DNA of 64,000 nucleotides from NCBI GenBank assembly GCA_041751955.1, contig JBGSIB010000047.1, positions 1-64,000 of the forward strand, in the 5' to 3' direction. Of this stretch, positions 17,208 through 27,098 are shown piece by piece; the first letter of the stretch is position 1; every line of letters begins with the position of its first letter. The stretch comes from UBA2040 sp041751955 (GTDB lineage: Bacteria > Bacteroidota > Bacteroidia > Flavobacteriales_D > Crocinitomicaceae). The position numbers were made by a program, and so were the translations under genes. The notes under the pieces were generated by a model, which worked only from the letters and a program-made list of their open reading frames with translations, was not told the DNA's origin and ran no database searches.

Positions 17208-19769
17208 ATGCGTTTACTATTATCCATTTTCTTGCTTTTCTGCGCGTTAACTAGCCAATCCCAGCAACTTTTTTCTGGCCACGTTCTGGATGAAAAAAAT
17301 CTTCCCCTCCCCGCAGCAAAACTCTACGTAAAAAACGATGCATCACAACGCACGATTGCCGATGTCAATGGCTATTTCGAGATGCGTTTAATGCCAGGAG
17401 AATATTATGTTGTTGTGACTTTTCTTGGTTACGACACCCGTGAAATATATCTTGGAATGGCGGATGACCCAATAACACGAGAAATTCAACTTTTCCCGAC
17501 ACAAATACAAGATTTAGAAAGCGTTGACGTATCTGCAAAAAAATCGAATCCAGGCAGAGATATCATGTTGGAAGTGGTAAAACGGAGAGAGGAAATAAAT
17601 CCTTGGAATTATCCGCACACAACAGAGGTTTATACCAAGGCTACCGAACAGTTGAGTGAATCAGAAAAAGCCCAAGAAAAGGATAAGAAGAAAGAGGAAA
17701 AAGAGAAGGAGAAAAAGGAGAAAAACAAGGAAAAACAAAAAGAAAAAAAACCACAAGAATACACAGAAGAAAAGCACGATATTCTTGAAGATCCTTTTGC
17801 GGAAGAAAAAGCAAGACAGCAAAAAGAAGAAGCCAAAATCACTGGGTCCATGAATATGGTTGAAGTGCAATTGACACGGAATTATTCACCTCCTGCAAAA
17901 GTCAAGGAAATCCGCAATGCATACGAGGTAAGAGGGAACAAACAAAATCTCTATTACATCACGACAGTCAAATCAAATTTCAACTTCTTCCAAAACTTGA
18001 TGCATCTGGACGATTTGCATCACACCCCTGTAAGTTCGCCGATTTCTGGCCCAGGGATTTTGAGTTACAAATACCGATTGGAAGACCAATACATGGAAAA
18101 CGGTCAGAAAATTCACAAAATAAAAATCATTCCTCGGAATACGGCCACCACAACTTTGTCGGGTTATATCTGGGTAATCGATTCCATTTGGATGATTCAA
18201 AAGTTGGAGCTGACCATGGAAAAAGGAAATTTGATTATCTATGACAATTTCACCATTTCGCAAGAATATGAAAATTCAGGTGATACCTTGAATATTCTTA
18301 AAAATCAAACACTGACATACGGTGTAAAATATGGAAGCAGCGTTTCTACGTGCAATACCTTTTCACAATTCAAGAACTACAATTTTCAACCTTCTTTCGA
18401 TAAGAAGTTCTTCAATAATGAATTATCGGTTACCGAAGAGGAAGCATACGATAAGGACAGCACCTTCTGGAGTCAACAACGTGGTATAAGTTTAACAAGT
18501 GAAGAACAGCGTTACATCCTGATCAAAGACAGTATAGAGATGGCACACAATAAAAAGGAATATCTAGACTCAATAGATGCCATTTACAATAAAATCACAG
18601 CCTTGAAAGTTCTCGTTTTTGGCATTGACCATAGAAATAGGGATAAAAAAGTACAATGGAGTTTATCTTCTTTAGCCGCTACGATAGAACCTTTATATAT
18701 TGCTGGACCACGTATTTCTCCTGGATTTTCGTATTTTAAGAAATGGGCCAACGAGAAATTTATCTCTTCAAATTCTGACATCAGTGTGGGTGTTTTAAAC
18801 GGTGATATTAAAGGTGGATCCTGGCTGTCCTATCGGTATGACCCTTTTCATTTTGGTACAGTAGCCGTAGGATTTTGGAATGAATTTGATGTCATTCGGA
18901 GTTTCGATGCGATTACTCAAATCTACAAAAGGAGCAATTTTATCGAGAAAACAACAGGACAATTATTCTATTATCGAGAAATGATCAATGGATTGTATTT
19001 GGAGTCCAATATCAATTTCTCAGAAAGACGAAATGTTAGACAGTATAAATTCGTTACCTTATTGGATCAATACATTCCCAATGAGGAACCGAGTGATTTC
19101 AGTCCCTATCAAGCTTTACTGGGCTCCTTGCGCCTCAACTATACGCCTGGTCAGAAATACATGCGTGAAAAAAAGCGAAAAGTCGTGCTCGGATCAAAAT
19201 GGCCAACGTTTTACATGAAATATGAGCGGGGAATTCCTAAATTGTTGGGTAGCGATGTTGACTTCGAATATTTGTATGGAGGAATACAACAATCTTTTAA
19301 AATAGGGACTTTAGGGACTACTAACTATAATGTTAAATCGGGTAAATTTCTTTCGGCGAAAATTCTACGTGAACCTGACTTTAAATATCATCGACGCAGT
19401 GACCCTATTTGGTTTTCTAATCCATTAGAATCTTTTCAAGGATTAGACAGTTCGCTGCCATCCCGAGAAATATTCTACGAAGCACATTTTATTCATCATG
19501 ACAATGGTGCGATCATCAATAAAATTCCGTTCATGAAAAAAACAGGAATCGGTTTAGTTTTTGGCGGTGGATATCTTTACGTTCCTGAATTTGATTGGCA
19601 ACATGCTGAAATTTTAGGAGGATTGGAACGAAATTTTAAATTTTCTAGACGTAAACTAAGATTGGGTGTTTATGGCATATTATCGGATAGCAATAAAATA
19701 CAACCAACTACTCATTTCAAAGTTTCTTTTGCTCTTCTTGATTTGAGGGATATGCAATTTAATTTTTAA
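17208..19769 (+). CDS. DUF5686 and carboxypeptidase-regulatory-like outer membrane protein
   Basis: 853 residues. A signal peptide (about 1-19) is followed by a carboxypeptidase-regulatory-like domain at about 20-105 (FSGHVLDEKNLPLPAAKLYV, then GYFEMRLMPGEYYVVVTFLGY) and a large DUF5686 region ending in a C-terminal outer membrane barrel (last strand MQFNF). A striking Lys/Glu-only insertion at about residues 150-205 (17656-17830) interrupts the N-terminal third. DUF5686 proteins are widespread in Bacteroidetes, probably sit in the outer membrane, and have no settled function. The downstream gap of about 120 bases holds nothing I can assign. Confidence 0.85.
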   Translation: MRLLLSIFLLFCALTSQSQQLFSGHVLDEKNLPLPAAKLYVKNDASQRTIADVNGYFEMRLMPGEYYVVVTFLGYDTREIYLGMADDPITREIQLFPTQIQDLESVDVSAKKSNPGRDIMLEVVKRREEINPWNYPHTTEVYTKATEQLSESEKAQEKDKKKEEKEKEKKEKNKEKQKEKKPQEYTEEKHDILEDPFAEEKARQQKEEAKITGSMNMVEVQLTRNYSPPAKVKEIRNAYEVRGNKQNLYYITTVKSNFNFFQNLMHLDDLHHTPVSSPISGPGILSYKYRLEDQYMENGQKIHKIKIIPRNTATTTLSGYIWVIDSIWMIQKLELTMEKGNLIIYDNFTISQEYENSGDTLNILKNQTLTYGVKYGSSVSTCNTFSQFKNYNFQPSFDKKFFNNELSVTEEEAYDKDSTFWSQQRGISLTSEEQRYILIKDSIEMAHNKKEYLDSIDAIYNKITALKVLVFGIDHRNRDKKVQWSLSSLAATIEPLYIAGPRISPGFSYFKKWANEKFISSNSDISVGVLNGDIKGGSWLSYRYDPFHFGTVAVGFWNEFDVIRSFDAITQIYKRSNFIEKTTGQLFYYREMINGLYLESNINFSERRNVRQYKFVTLLDQYIPNEEPSDFSPYQALLGSLRLNYTPGQKYMREKKRKVVLGSKWPTFYMKYERGIPKLLGSDVDFEYLYGGIQQSFKIGTLGTTNYNVKSGKFLSAKILREPDFKYHRRSDPIWFSNPLESFQGLDSSLPSREIFYEAHFIHHDNGAIINKIPFMKKTGIGLVFGGGYLYVPEFDWQHAEILGGLERNFKFSRRKLRLGVYGILSDSNKIQPTTHFKVSFALLDLRDMQFNF

Positions 19770-19893
19770 AACCTGCCTTCCAACAATTTTTTAGCGAAAT
19801 GCCTTCCTAATCGACCATTAATTCGTCTATAGGTTACAAATCCATTTTATGGTTGAATGGAAATGACTTATTTTTACCACAAGTAACAAATTG

Positions 19894-21804
19894 ATGAGAC
19901 TCTTTAAATCGTTTTGCAGTATAATACTATTGACTTTTTGCGCCGGATTTTCCGATGCGCAGTTGGTAACTGATAATACGTATACTCCTCAACAATTGGT
20001 GACTAATTTTTTAATCGGTTCAGGGGTCACGGCCTCCAACATTGTTTTTACTGGAAACGCTCAAGCAATTGGCTATTTTAACGGAGCAAATTGCAACATT
20101 GGTCTTAATTCTGGGCTAATTCTTACTACCGGAACCGTTTTAAATCAGCCGGTTGGGTCAGGTCCGCAAGGTCCAAATGACTCTCCTTCGGCAGGCATGG
20201 ATAATGGGGCAGCTGGCGACCCCCTTTTAGCGGCCGTTGCTTCCAACGTTTCCTTTAACGCGGCCAGACTGGAATTTGATTTTGTCCCACAAAGTGACAC
20301 AATCAAATTCAATTACGTTTTTGGCTCAGAAGAATATTTGGAATATGTGGGTGGGGGTGTAAACGATGCCTTCGGATTTTTTGTTTCTGGGCCAAATCCA
20401 GTCGGCGGAACATACACCAATGAAAATATCGCATTGGTTCCTGGAACATCTACGCCGATAACGATTGATAATGTGAATGATGCGAGCTATCCAGCTTATT
20501 ACATTGATAACGGTGACGGTTTTAGTGCGCCTCAGAATGGTTCGAATACCTATGTTCAATACGATGGATTCACGACTACCCTTACAGCAAGGGCTGCCGT
20601 TGTCTGCGGCCAGTCTTATCATATCATTATTGTCATTTCCGATATGGGTGACGGTGTTTACGATTCGGGTGTTTTCTTAGAAGAAGGATCTTTTAGTTCA
20701 AATGGAGTTGATGTTCAAATTGTCACTCAAACGGGTGATTCCACCATTATTGAAGGGTGCACCACAGCGGAACTGTTTTTTGTGCGACCATTGAATACCA
20801 TTTCTGATTCTTTGCTTGTTAATGTAAGTATTACAGGAACAGCAGCGCCTGGGGTTGATTTTATTCCTTTTGCGACGCCCGTACTTTTTCTGCCAGGACA
20901 AGACAGTATTGCCATAACCTTGTCTTCTATTTTGGATGCTAACAATGAGTCTCCAGAAAGTATTATCATCACGGCTTATAGCATAAATGCATGCGGTGAT
21001 ACAATTGTCACAACGGGCACAATTTGGATTGTAGAACCTAAAGTAACGGCGACCGTCAATAGCATAAGCCTTCCTTGTCCAACAAACAATGGACTTTGGA
21101 TGATTGCCACCCCAACCCTCGGATTCGGACCGTTTAATTACGCCTGGTCCAATGGAGCAACGAACGACAGCATTTACATTCCACTGAACCCTTCGGGGAT
21201 GACCAATTACACGGTTGTAGTAACGGATTTTTGTAATGCAACCACTTCTATAACGGGAACGGTCAATATTGGTGTTTTCGACGCCGCGCAGTTCACAGCC
21301 AACCCCATTAGTGGGCCTATCCCCTTGCCTGTAATCTTCACGAACACCAGCACCACTGGAGACCAATTCAATTGGGTTTTTGGTGATGGAAATACGGACC
21401 AAACAGCTACCGTTTCGACGGTGAGCAACACCTACATCAACGAAGGAAACTATCTTGTAGTGCTGACGGTAACGGATAATCAAGGTTGTATAGACACCGC
21501 TTCTGTGCTTATCAATGCCTTTGCTTTTCCAAGTCTGGAGGCCCCGAATGTTTTCTCACCCAACGGAGACAATATTAATGAGTTTTTTAGCTTTTTTAAT
21601 GTTGTCAATGTGGCCAAATTTGAGTGTCAAATTTTCAATCGTTGGGGCAACATTATGCATGAAATGAACGCTTTGACAGATGAATGGAACGGCCGAATCA
21701 ACGGTGAACTGGCGGCAGATGGTGTTTATTTTTATACCTACAAAGCCTCATCTTTGGCTGGGCAAACCATAGAAGGTCATGGGTTTTTTCAAATAACCCG
21801 ATAA
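19894..21804 (+). CDS. Choice-of-anchor L surface protein with T9SS type B sorting domain
   Basis: 636 residues from the ATG at 19894. The signal peptide ends SDAQ (about 23). A choice-of-anchor L domain (about 35-260) shows NFLIGSGVTASNI, INTG-like loops and the signature FNYVFGSEEYLEYV. A Calx-beta-like and SprB-like middle is followed by a PKD domain (about 465-545; FTNTSTTGDQFNWVFGDGN) and a gliding-motility-associated type B C-terminal domain (about 550-636; NVFSPNGDNINEFF, then IFNRWGNIM and DGVYFYTYKA). Type B proteins are exported by T9SS and usually anchored through PorP/SprF-type partners. A role in adhesion is likely but not shown by the sequence. Confidence 0.9.
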   Translation: MRLFKSFCSIILLTFCAGFSDAQLVTDNTYTPQQLVTNFLIGSGVTASNIVFTGNAQAIGYFNGANCNIGLNSGLILTTGTVLNQPVGSGPQGPNDSPSAGMDNGAAGDPLLAAVASNVSFNAARLEFDFVPQSDTIKFNYVFGSEEYLEYVGGGVNDAFGFFVSGPNPVGGTYTNENIALVPGTSTPITIDNVNDASYPAYYIDNGDGFSAPQNGSNTYVQYDGFTTTLTARAAVVCGQSYHIIIVISDMGDGVYDSGVFLEEGSFSSNGVDVQIVTQTGDSTIIEGCTTAELFFVRPLNTISDSLLVNVSITGTAAPGVDFIPFATPVLFLPGQDSIAITLSSILDANNESPESIIITAYSINACGDTIVTTGTIWIVEPKVTATVNSISLPCPTNNGLWMIATPTLGFGPFNYAWSNGATNDSIYIPLNPSGMTNYTVVVTDFCNATTSITGTVNIGVFDAAQFTANPISGPIPLPVIFTNTSTTGDQFNWVFGDGNTDQTATVSTVSNTYINEGNYLVVLTVTDNQGCIDTASVLINAFAFPSLEAPNVFSPNGDNINEFFSFFNVVNVAKFECQIFNRWGNIMHEMNALTDEWNGRINGELAADGVYFYTYKASSLAGQTIEGHGFFQITR

Positions 21805-21866
21805 GTCCATTCATTCCATTCGGAAAAGGATACCTCAGTACTATTTGCATATTGGAATAAGCATAT

Positions 21867-21900
21867 TTTGCATAATTATCTCACCAAACAATTATCTTTG
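21867..21900 (+). promoter_or_regulatory. Promoter of kbl
   Basis: TTTG at 21867-21870 and TATCTTTG at 21893-21900 form a near-ideal Bacteroidetes -33/-7 pair with 22 bases between. The predicted start site is about 12-13 bases before the kbl ATG. Confidence 0.7.
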
Positions 21901-21918
21901 CTCAAACTCAGATAAATC

Positions 21919-23109
21919 ATGTACGGAAAAATAAAAGATCAACTTACGCAAGAACTTCAAGAGATTGAAGCAGGCGGTATTTTCAAACGCGAACGTATTA
22001 TTACAACACCACAAGGAGCAAACGTACATGTGAGCACTGGTGAAGATGTAGTGATCATGTGTGCCAATAATTATTTGGGTCTTTCTTCTAATCCAGAGGT
22101 TATTCAAGCTGCAAAGGACACCTTGGACTCGCATGGTTTTGGTATGTCATCCGTCCGTTTTATCTGTGGAACGCAAGACATTCATAAAGAATTGGAGTCG
22201 AAAATTGCCCAATTTTACGGAACGGAAGATACGATATTGTATGCTGCAGCCTTTGACGCAAATGGGGGTGTTTTCGAACCTTTGTTTGGTGCGGATGACG
22301 CCATTATTTCTGATGAGTTGAACCATGCTTCGATAATCGATGGAGTTCGTTTGTGTAAAGCGCATCGTTATCGATACAAACATTCCGATATGGCCGATTT
22401 GGAAGAGCAATTGAAGGCAGCTCAAGCACAACGGTTTAGAATAATTGTTACAGACGGCGTGTTTTCAATGGACGGAGATATTGCTAAAATGAATGAAATC
22501 TGTGATTTAGCGGACAAATATGATGCTTTGGTTATGACGGATGAATGTCATTCTGCCGGATTTATTGGTAAAACAGGCCGTGGTGTCCCTGAGTATCACA
22601 ATTGTTCGGACCGCGTTGATATTATCACGGGAACTTTAGGCAAAGCCTTAGGTGGTGCCATGGGAGGATACACAACAGGCAAAAAGGAGATTATTTCCAT
22701 GTTGCGTCAACGTTCAAGACCTTATTTGTTTTCAAATTCTTTGGCACCTAATATCGTCGGAGCCTCTATCAAAGTTTTTGATATTCTTTCCAATACCACT
22801 GAGCTAAGAGATAGATTGGAAGAGAATACGAAATATTTCAAAAAAGCAATAATTGAAGCTGGATTTGACATAAAACCCGGAGATTCGCCAATTGTTCCGA
22901 TCATGTTATACGATGCGGCTCTTTCTCAGAAATTTGCCGATATGCTTTTGCAAGAAGGTGTTTATGCCATTGGATTCTTTTTTCCTGTTGTCGCTAAAGG
23001 TGCTGCACGCATTCGAACACAAATATCTGCTGCGCATTCCAAAGCTGATTTAGACAAAGCCATTGCTGCGTTTATTAAAGTGGGAAAAGAGCTAAAAGTT
23101 ATCGCGTAA
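21919..23109 (+). CDS. kbl: Glycine C-acetyltransferase (2-amino-3-ketobutyrate CoA ligase)
   Basis: 396 residues, PLP-dependent alpha-oxoamine synthase family. Kbl cleaves 2-amino-3-ketobutyrate with CoA to glycine and acetyl-CoA in threonine degradation. Conserved points are CANNYLGLSSNPEV, GFGMSSVRFICGT, the MTDECHSAGFIG Asp-His site, and TGTLGKALGGAMGGY with the Schiff-base Lys. In Bacteroidetes close relatives can instead make sphingolipid or sulfonolipid bases, but the N-terminus and RFICGTQD favour Kbl. No threonine dehydrogenase (tdh) is in the window. Its 3' end overlaps the convergent PHP-like gene by 11 bases. Confidence 0.92.
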   Translation: MYGKIKDQLTQELQEIEAGGIFKRERIITTPQGANVHVSTGEDVVIMCANNYLGLSSNPEVIQAAKDTLDSHGFGMSSVRFICGTQDIHKELESKIAQFYGTEDTILYAAAFDANGGVFEPLFGADDAIISDELNHASIIDGVRLCKAHRYRYKHSDMADLEEQLKAAQAQRFRIIVTDGVFSMDGDIAKMNEICDLADKYDALVMTDECHSAGFIGKTGRGVPEYHNCSDRVDIITGTLGKALGGAMGGYTTGKKEIISMLRQRSRPYLFSNSLAPNIVGASIKVFDILSNTTELRDRLEENTKYFKKAIIEAGFDIKPGDSPIVPIMLYDAALSQKFADMLLQEGVYAIGFFFPVVAKGAARIRTQISAAHSKADLDKAIAAFIKVGKELKVIA

Positions 23110-24262
23110 ATTTTCTTTTGAAAAGTAGTATTGCGAAACCCAAAATTTCTAGGAGGAAAAAGCCAAGAGTCGTTCTTACGATAATAGTTTTGGGGTAATT
23201 TGTTTTTGGCAAAACTTTACTGGTCAAAGGCAAGTTTTTTCCATCCCAACGAATTATGGGGTTGAGAAAAATCCAGCTGTATTTGTTTTTGGCAACGATG
23301 CGTATGAAGTCGTCATTCGGCTTCATTTTGTAGACAAAATGTTTTCTGTCTTTTTGATAATCCATTAGTTCTGCTTCCCCTCCGTGTACATCAAAATGTT
23401 CGACATCCGTTTCAAATTCAACAATAAGGCTATCGTTCCTGATTTTACACGATTTTAAAAAATTAGTACATCGTCCATCAACAGATTTTATTCCGTAGTG
23501 CATTCCTTTTTTCATATTGGAAAGGATTGTGTCCACGTTGCGGTGATCCGTATAAATTATATTCCAAATCTTAAAAGCTGCTTCATCTCGCAAATCATGC
23601 GTATCATCATTTGAAATGATCCAAGAAAGTCGACCGTTAGACAAAGCTTCATCATATTCTTCCATCGAAACACGAAAATAATTGAGTACTTCGGTGAAAT
23701 CGTAATGCACCAATTTCTGCATGTCTTCTGAAGAGCGTCCGCTTAATTTTGGATGTGCAATGGCCACCATATCTCCATTTGCTTTGAGTCTTTCAATAAT
23801 TTTTTGCTGCTGAGAAGTAGATTGCAACAAGGGGAAATCAAGATAACTTACTTGTTTGGAATTGATAGCTAAACAATGGAATTTAAAAAGATTATAACCA
23901 TGCTCATATACCGGAACGTACAAATCCGTCTTGTCTTGTGCATAATTACTGATACTATGATAGTTAGAAATTCCAGCAATGTCATAGCCTTCATTACTAT
24001 AACCTTTATACATTTGTTCATCTGTGTTGTGCCCGTTAGTGAGTTTCCCCCAAGCAATTCCATGTGCGTGAAAATTAGCGCGAATAGTTAAATCACCACA
24101 TCTTTCATAAGGATTGTACCAATGATTGCCGGAAAAAGGTTTCGAAGGAGGGAAATCATATACACTTGAAGTAGAATACAAAAATACAAGCGCAAATAAA
24201 ATCGTCAAAAAGAAAAATCCTAGGCATTGGATAAGGTAGAATTTTATTTTTCGCAATCTCAA
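23099..24262 (-). CDS. Membrane-anchored PHP-like metallohydrolase
   Basis: 387 residues with an N-terminal membrane helix (about 8-30) and a C-terminal one (about 360-380), placing the catalytic part outside the cytoplasm. The middle shows PHP-type metal motifs: NFHAHG (about 64-69), SNYHSIS (about 99-105), VAIAHPKLSG (about 168-177) and SNDDTHD (about 217-223). PHP domains hydrolyse phosphoesters with a multi-metal centre; the substrate here is unknown. Two terminal helices around a PHP domain are an unusual arrangement. The gene is convergent with kbl and overlaps its end by 11 bases. Confidence 0.75.
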   Translation of the reverse strand: MRLRKIKFYLIQCLGFFFLTILFALVFLYSTSSVYDFPPSKPFSGNHWYNPYERCGDLTIRANFHAHGIAWGKLTNGHNTDEQMYKGYSNEGYDIAGISNYHSISNYAQDKTDLYVPVYEHGYNLFKFHCLAINSKQVSYLDFPLLQSTSQQQKIIERLKANGDMVAIAHPKLSGRSSEDMQKLVHYDFTEVLNYFRVSMEEYDEALSNGRLSWIISNDDTHDLRDEAAFKIWNIIYTDHRNVDTILSNMKKGMHYGIKSVDGRCTNFLKSCKIRNDSLIVEFETDVEHFDVHGGEAELMDYQKDRKHFVYKMKPNDDFIRIVAKNKYSWIFLNPIIRWDGKNLPLTSKVLPKTNYPKTIIVRTTLGFFLLEILGFAILLFKRKFTR

Positions 24263-24415
24263 ATTTTTGATGTTTTTAATATTCAGCTAAGATGCGAAAA
24301 TAATGATTCGTTTGAAACAAAGAAAAATGACTTTGTATGTTATACTCTGTTATTTACCCTATTAGTCTTTTTTAGGACTAGACAAGAAGATAATTGACTA
24401 TTTTTGATATGAATT

Positions 24416-24715
24416 ATGAAAAAGGCGAGTCATCTATTTTTATTACTTTTCGTTGGTTTGTTGGCCATGTCGTCTTTTCAATTTTTTATGCTAGAAAATT
24501 CTGATTTAGATGACATTAGCTTAGTTGAAGAGGAACAAGAAACCATTTCTTTTTCAGATGAAATTCAAGCCTTAAATTTTTATTCTCCCAGTTTTCAAAT
24601 TTTTACAGAAGGATCTCTTGATTCTTTTAAAGGAAAAAATACAATAATCCACATCCATAAAGACTATCCACAAATTTTTATAGCTGTAGCTTATTCTCCT
24701 CCAGAATTGATTTAA
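24416..24715 (+). CDS. Small exported protein of unknown function
   Basis: 99 residues. A Lys-starting signal peptide or anchor (MKKASHLFLLLFVGLLAMSS) precedes an acidic segment and a short beta-rich tail (IIHIHKDYPQIFIAVAYSPP). No family is recognised. A -7 motif TATTTTTG at 24399-24406, ten bases before the ATG, supports expression. It lies 46 bases upstream of the SulP transporter and might be co-transcribed with it. Confidence 0.6.
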   Translation: MKKASHLFLLLFVGLLAMSSFQFFMLENSDLDDISLVEEEQETISFSDEIQALNFYSPSFQIFTEGSLDSFKGKNTIIHIHKDYPQIFIAVAYSPPELI

Positions 24716-24761
24716 AATAAAATTGAAATCACTCTTTTTATTTTAAGCATCAATTCATTTC

Positions 24762-26327
24762 ATGAAAACATTATTTTCCACGTGGAGACAGGATTTACCT
24801 GCCAGTTTCGTCGTTTTTTTTGTGGCATTGCCACTTTGTTTGGGTATCGGATTATCCTCAACTACAGTAGAAGGTATTGATGGTATGCCTAACATATTTG
24901 CTGGAATTATTGCTGGAATTATAGGTGGCGTCGTAGTTGGCTTCTTTAGTGGTTCACGCTTGGGGGTTTCAGGTCCAGCAGCAGGATTAATCACGATTGT
25001 ATCAGCAGCTCTTTTAACCATGGGATCTTATGAATCCTTTTTAGTGGCGGTAGTACTTTCGGGAATAATTCAATTTGTCGCTGGATTTTTGGGCGCAGGA
25101 GTGATTGGTAATTACTTCCCTACTTCAGTGATTAAAGGCATGTTGGCAGGCATTGGTATAACGCTGATTTTAAAAGAAATACCGCATGCTTTTGGCTATG
25201 ACAAGGATTTCTTTGGGGATGAAGATTTTTTCCAGCAAGATGGGCACAACACCTTCTCTGAATTAATGTATGCTCTCGACGCTTTTGAATTAGGAGCGAT
25301 AATTATTTCCATACTCTCACTGGCTCTCCTCATTGGTTTTGAAAAACCATTTCTGAAACGATTTGCTATGTTTAAAATATTGCCTGGTTCGCTTTTTGTA
25401 GTCCTTTTGGGAATTGGATTGAACACACTCTTTCAACAAATTGCACCAAATTTATATTTGAACGAAAAGCACCTTGTTGCCTTGCCCGTAGCAACGGATG
25501 TGAAAGAGTTTTTTACCTTTTTTAAAACTCCCGATTTCTCTGCATTGCTGAATCCACAGGTATATATGATTGCTTTGACCTTAGCTTTGGTGGGGAGTTT
25601 GGAAACTTTACTGAGCGTGGAAGCAACGGACAAACTGGATGAAGACCATTATATCACCCCAACAAATAAAGAATTGCGTGCACAAGGAATTGGAAATGTA
25701 GTTTCGGGATTGATCGGTGGATTGCCCATTACACAAGTCATTGTGCGGAGTTCAGCAAATATCAATTCTGGTGCTAAATCGAAACTTTCGGCCATCCTTC
25801 ATGGATTTTTCCTTTTAATCTTAGCGGCTTTGATTCCTCAATTGTTGAATAAAATTCCACTTGCTTCGTTAGCAGCGATCCTTTTCATGGTTGGTTACAA
25901 ATTGGCGAATATTGCACTTTTTAAAAAGAAATATTCTTTGGGAATGGAACAATTTCTGCCTTTTATCGTGACAGTTGTCGGTATTTTGTTCACGAATTTA
26001 TTGGCAGGAATTGGGATGGGAATGGCAGTTGCCATATTCTTTATCTTAAAAAGAAATTTTCATAACGATTTTAAAACTGTTGTAGAGGGAGATACCAAAA
26101 CCCTTGTATTAGCGGAAGAAGTTAGTTTCCTAAATAAAGGTGGCATCATGCAAGAACTAAGCAATATCAAAGCAAATACTTTGTTGAGAATTGACGGAAC
26201 AAATTGTCGTTCAATTGATTATGACGTGCTGTCAGAATTAAATGAATTCATTAACAGAACAGCCGTCGCAGAAAACATAAAAGTTGAACTTATAAAAATG
26301 CCTTTTGTAGAAAACTCAAAAAAATAG
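24762..26327 (+). CDS. SulP family anion transporter
   Basis: 521 residues. It begins with the SulP signature (LPASFVVFFVALPLCLGIGL) and has about 10-14 membrane segments, with SGPAAGLITIVSAAL and the second conserved block ALVGSLETLLSVEATDKLDE. A short STAS-like tail follows (about 440-521). SulP members carry sulfate or bicarbonate. The next gene is a beta carbonic anhydrase only 5 bases downstream, so bicarbonate uptake (BicA-like) is the best reading, by context. The stop codon is TAG. Confidence 0.9.
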   Translation: MKTLFSTWRQDLPASFVVFFVALPLCLGIGLSSTTVEGIDGMPNIFAGIIAGIIGGVVVGFFSGSRLGVSGPAAGLITIVSAALLTMGSYESFLVAVVLSGIIQFVAGFLGAGVIGNYFPTSVIKGMLAGIGITLILKEIPHAFGYDKDFFGDEDFFQQDGHNTFSELMYALDAFELGAIIISILSLALLIGFEKPFLKRFAMFKILPGSLFVVLLGIGLNTLFQQIAPNLYLNEKHLVALPVATDVKEFFTFFKTPDFSALLNPQVYMIALTLALVGSLETLLSVEATDKLDEDHYITPTNKELRAQGIGNVVSGLIGGLPITQVIVRSSANINSGAKSKLSAILHGFFLLILAALIPQLLNKIPLASLAAILFMVGYKLANIALFKKKYSLGMEQFLPFIVTVVGILFTNLLAGIGMGMAVAIFFILKRNFHNDFKTVVEGDTKTLVLAEEVSFLNKGGIMQELSNIKANTLLRIDGTNCRSIDYDVLSELNEFINRTAVAENIKVELIKMPFVENSKK

Positions 26328-26332
26328 AAATT

Positions 26333-26968
26333 ATGTCAGAATATTATCAATCACTTTTAGACAACAATAAAGAATGGGTCGCAAAAAACTTAGAAAATGA
26401 TCCTGATTTTTTCAATAAATTAGCTGATGGTCAGCAACCACCGCTTTTGTGGATTGGCTGTGCCGACAGTCGTGTGCCCGCAAATGAAATCATTGGAGCA
26501 CAGCCGGGAGAGGTTTTCGTACATAGAAATATTGCCAATATGGTACTGCATACGGACATGAATATGTTGAGTGTACTCGATTATGCAGTAAACGTGCTCA
26601 AAGTGAAACACGTTGTTGTTTGTGGACATTACGGTTGCGGAGGCGTGCAGGCGGCTATGGGAAATCAGCGTTTGGGTTTGATCGATAATTGGGTGCGACA
26701 TATCAAAGATGTGTATCGTTTTCATAGCGAAGAATTGAACGAGATTGCTGATGAAAAGACGCGTTTCAACAGATTTGTAGAACTAAACGTGGTTGAACAA
26801 GTAATGGATTTGGCGAAAACTTCTATCATTCAAACAGCTTGGAGCAACCAACAGCCTCTTCAAATATACGGTTGGGTGTACGATATCAAAGACGGAATCA
26901 TCAGAGATTTGGGTGTCAATTTTGAGAACAACTCTCAACTTTCAGAGGTATATCAATTGGATATTTGA
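26333..26968 (+). CDS. Beta-class carbonic anhydrase
   Basis: 211 residues. It interconverts CO2 and bicarbonate at a zinc centre. Zn ligands are Cys43 in IGCADSRVPA, His99 and Cys102 in VVCGHYGCGG; the Asp45-Arg47 dyad is intact. The length matches the Can/CynT-type family. It lies 5 bases after the SulP transporter, so the two probably form a bicarbonate handling operon closed by the terminator at 26990. Confidence 0.95.
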   Translation: MSEYYQSLLDNNKEWVAKNLENDPDFFNKLADGQQPPLLWIGCADSRVPANEIIGAQPGEVFVHRNIANMVLHTDMNMLSVLDYAVNVLKVKHVVVCGHYGCGGVQAAMGNQRLGLIDNWVRHIKDVYRFHSEELNEIADEKTRFNRFVELNVVEQVMDLAKTSIIQTAWSNQQPLQIYGWVYDIKDGIIRDLGVNFENNSQLSEVYQLDI

Positions 26969-26989
26969 TTGTTTTCGAAATGCTTTTGA

Positions 26990-27017
26990 AAAGTCATCTT
27001 TTGGGGTGGCTTTTTTT
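26990..27017 (+). terminator. Intrinsic terminator of the SulP/carbonic anhydrase operon
   Basis: AAGTCATC pairs imperfectly with GGTGGCT across a short loop and is followed by TTTTTTT. Confidence 0.72.
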
Positions 27018-27098
27018 GTTTAATTTTCTTTGTGAATGGTTGTTTAATTTTAAGGTGATACCCTTGTAAGCATTAATTTTCCTCAAAAGTACGGCCTA

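Noticed and set aside
17630..17870. Long frames on both strands over the Lys/Glu insert
   Set aside because: Shadows of a purine-rich low-complexity stretch within the DUF5686 gene.
20698..21483. 261-codon minus-strand frame inside the choice-of-anchor L gene
   Set aside because: It lies wholly antisense to a gene with clear domains and has no recognisable family, promoter or start context.
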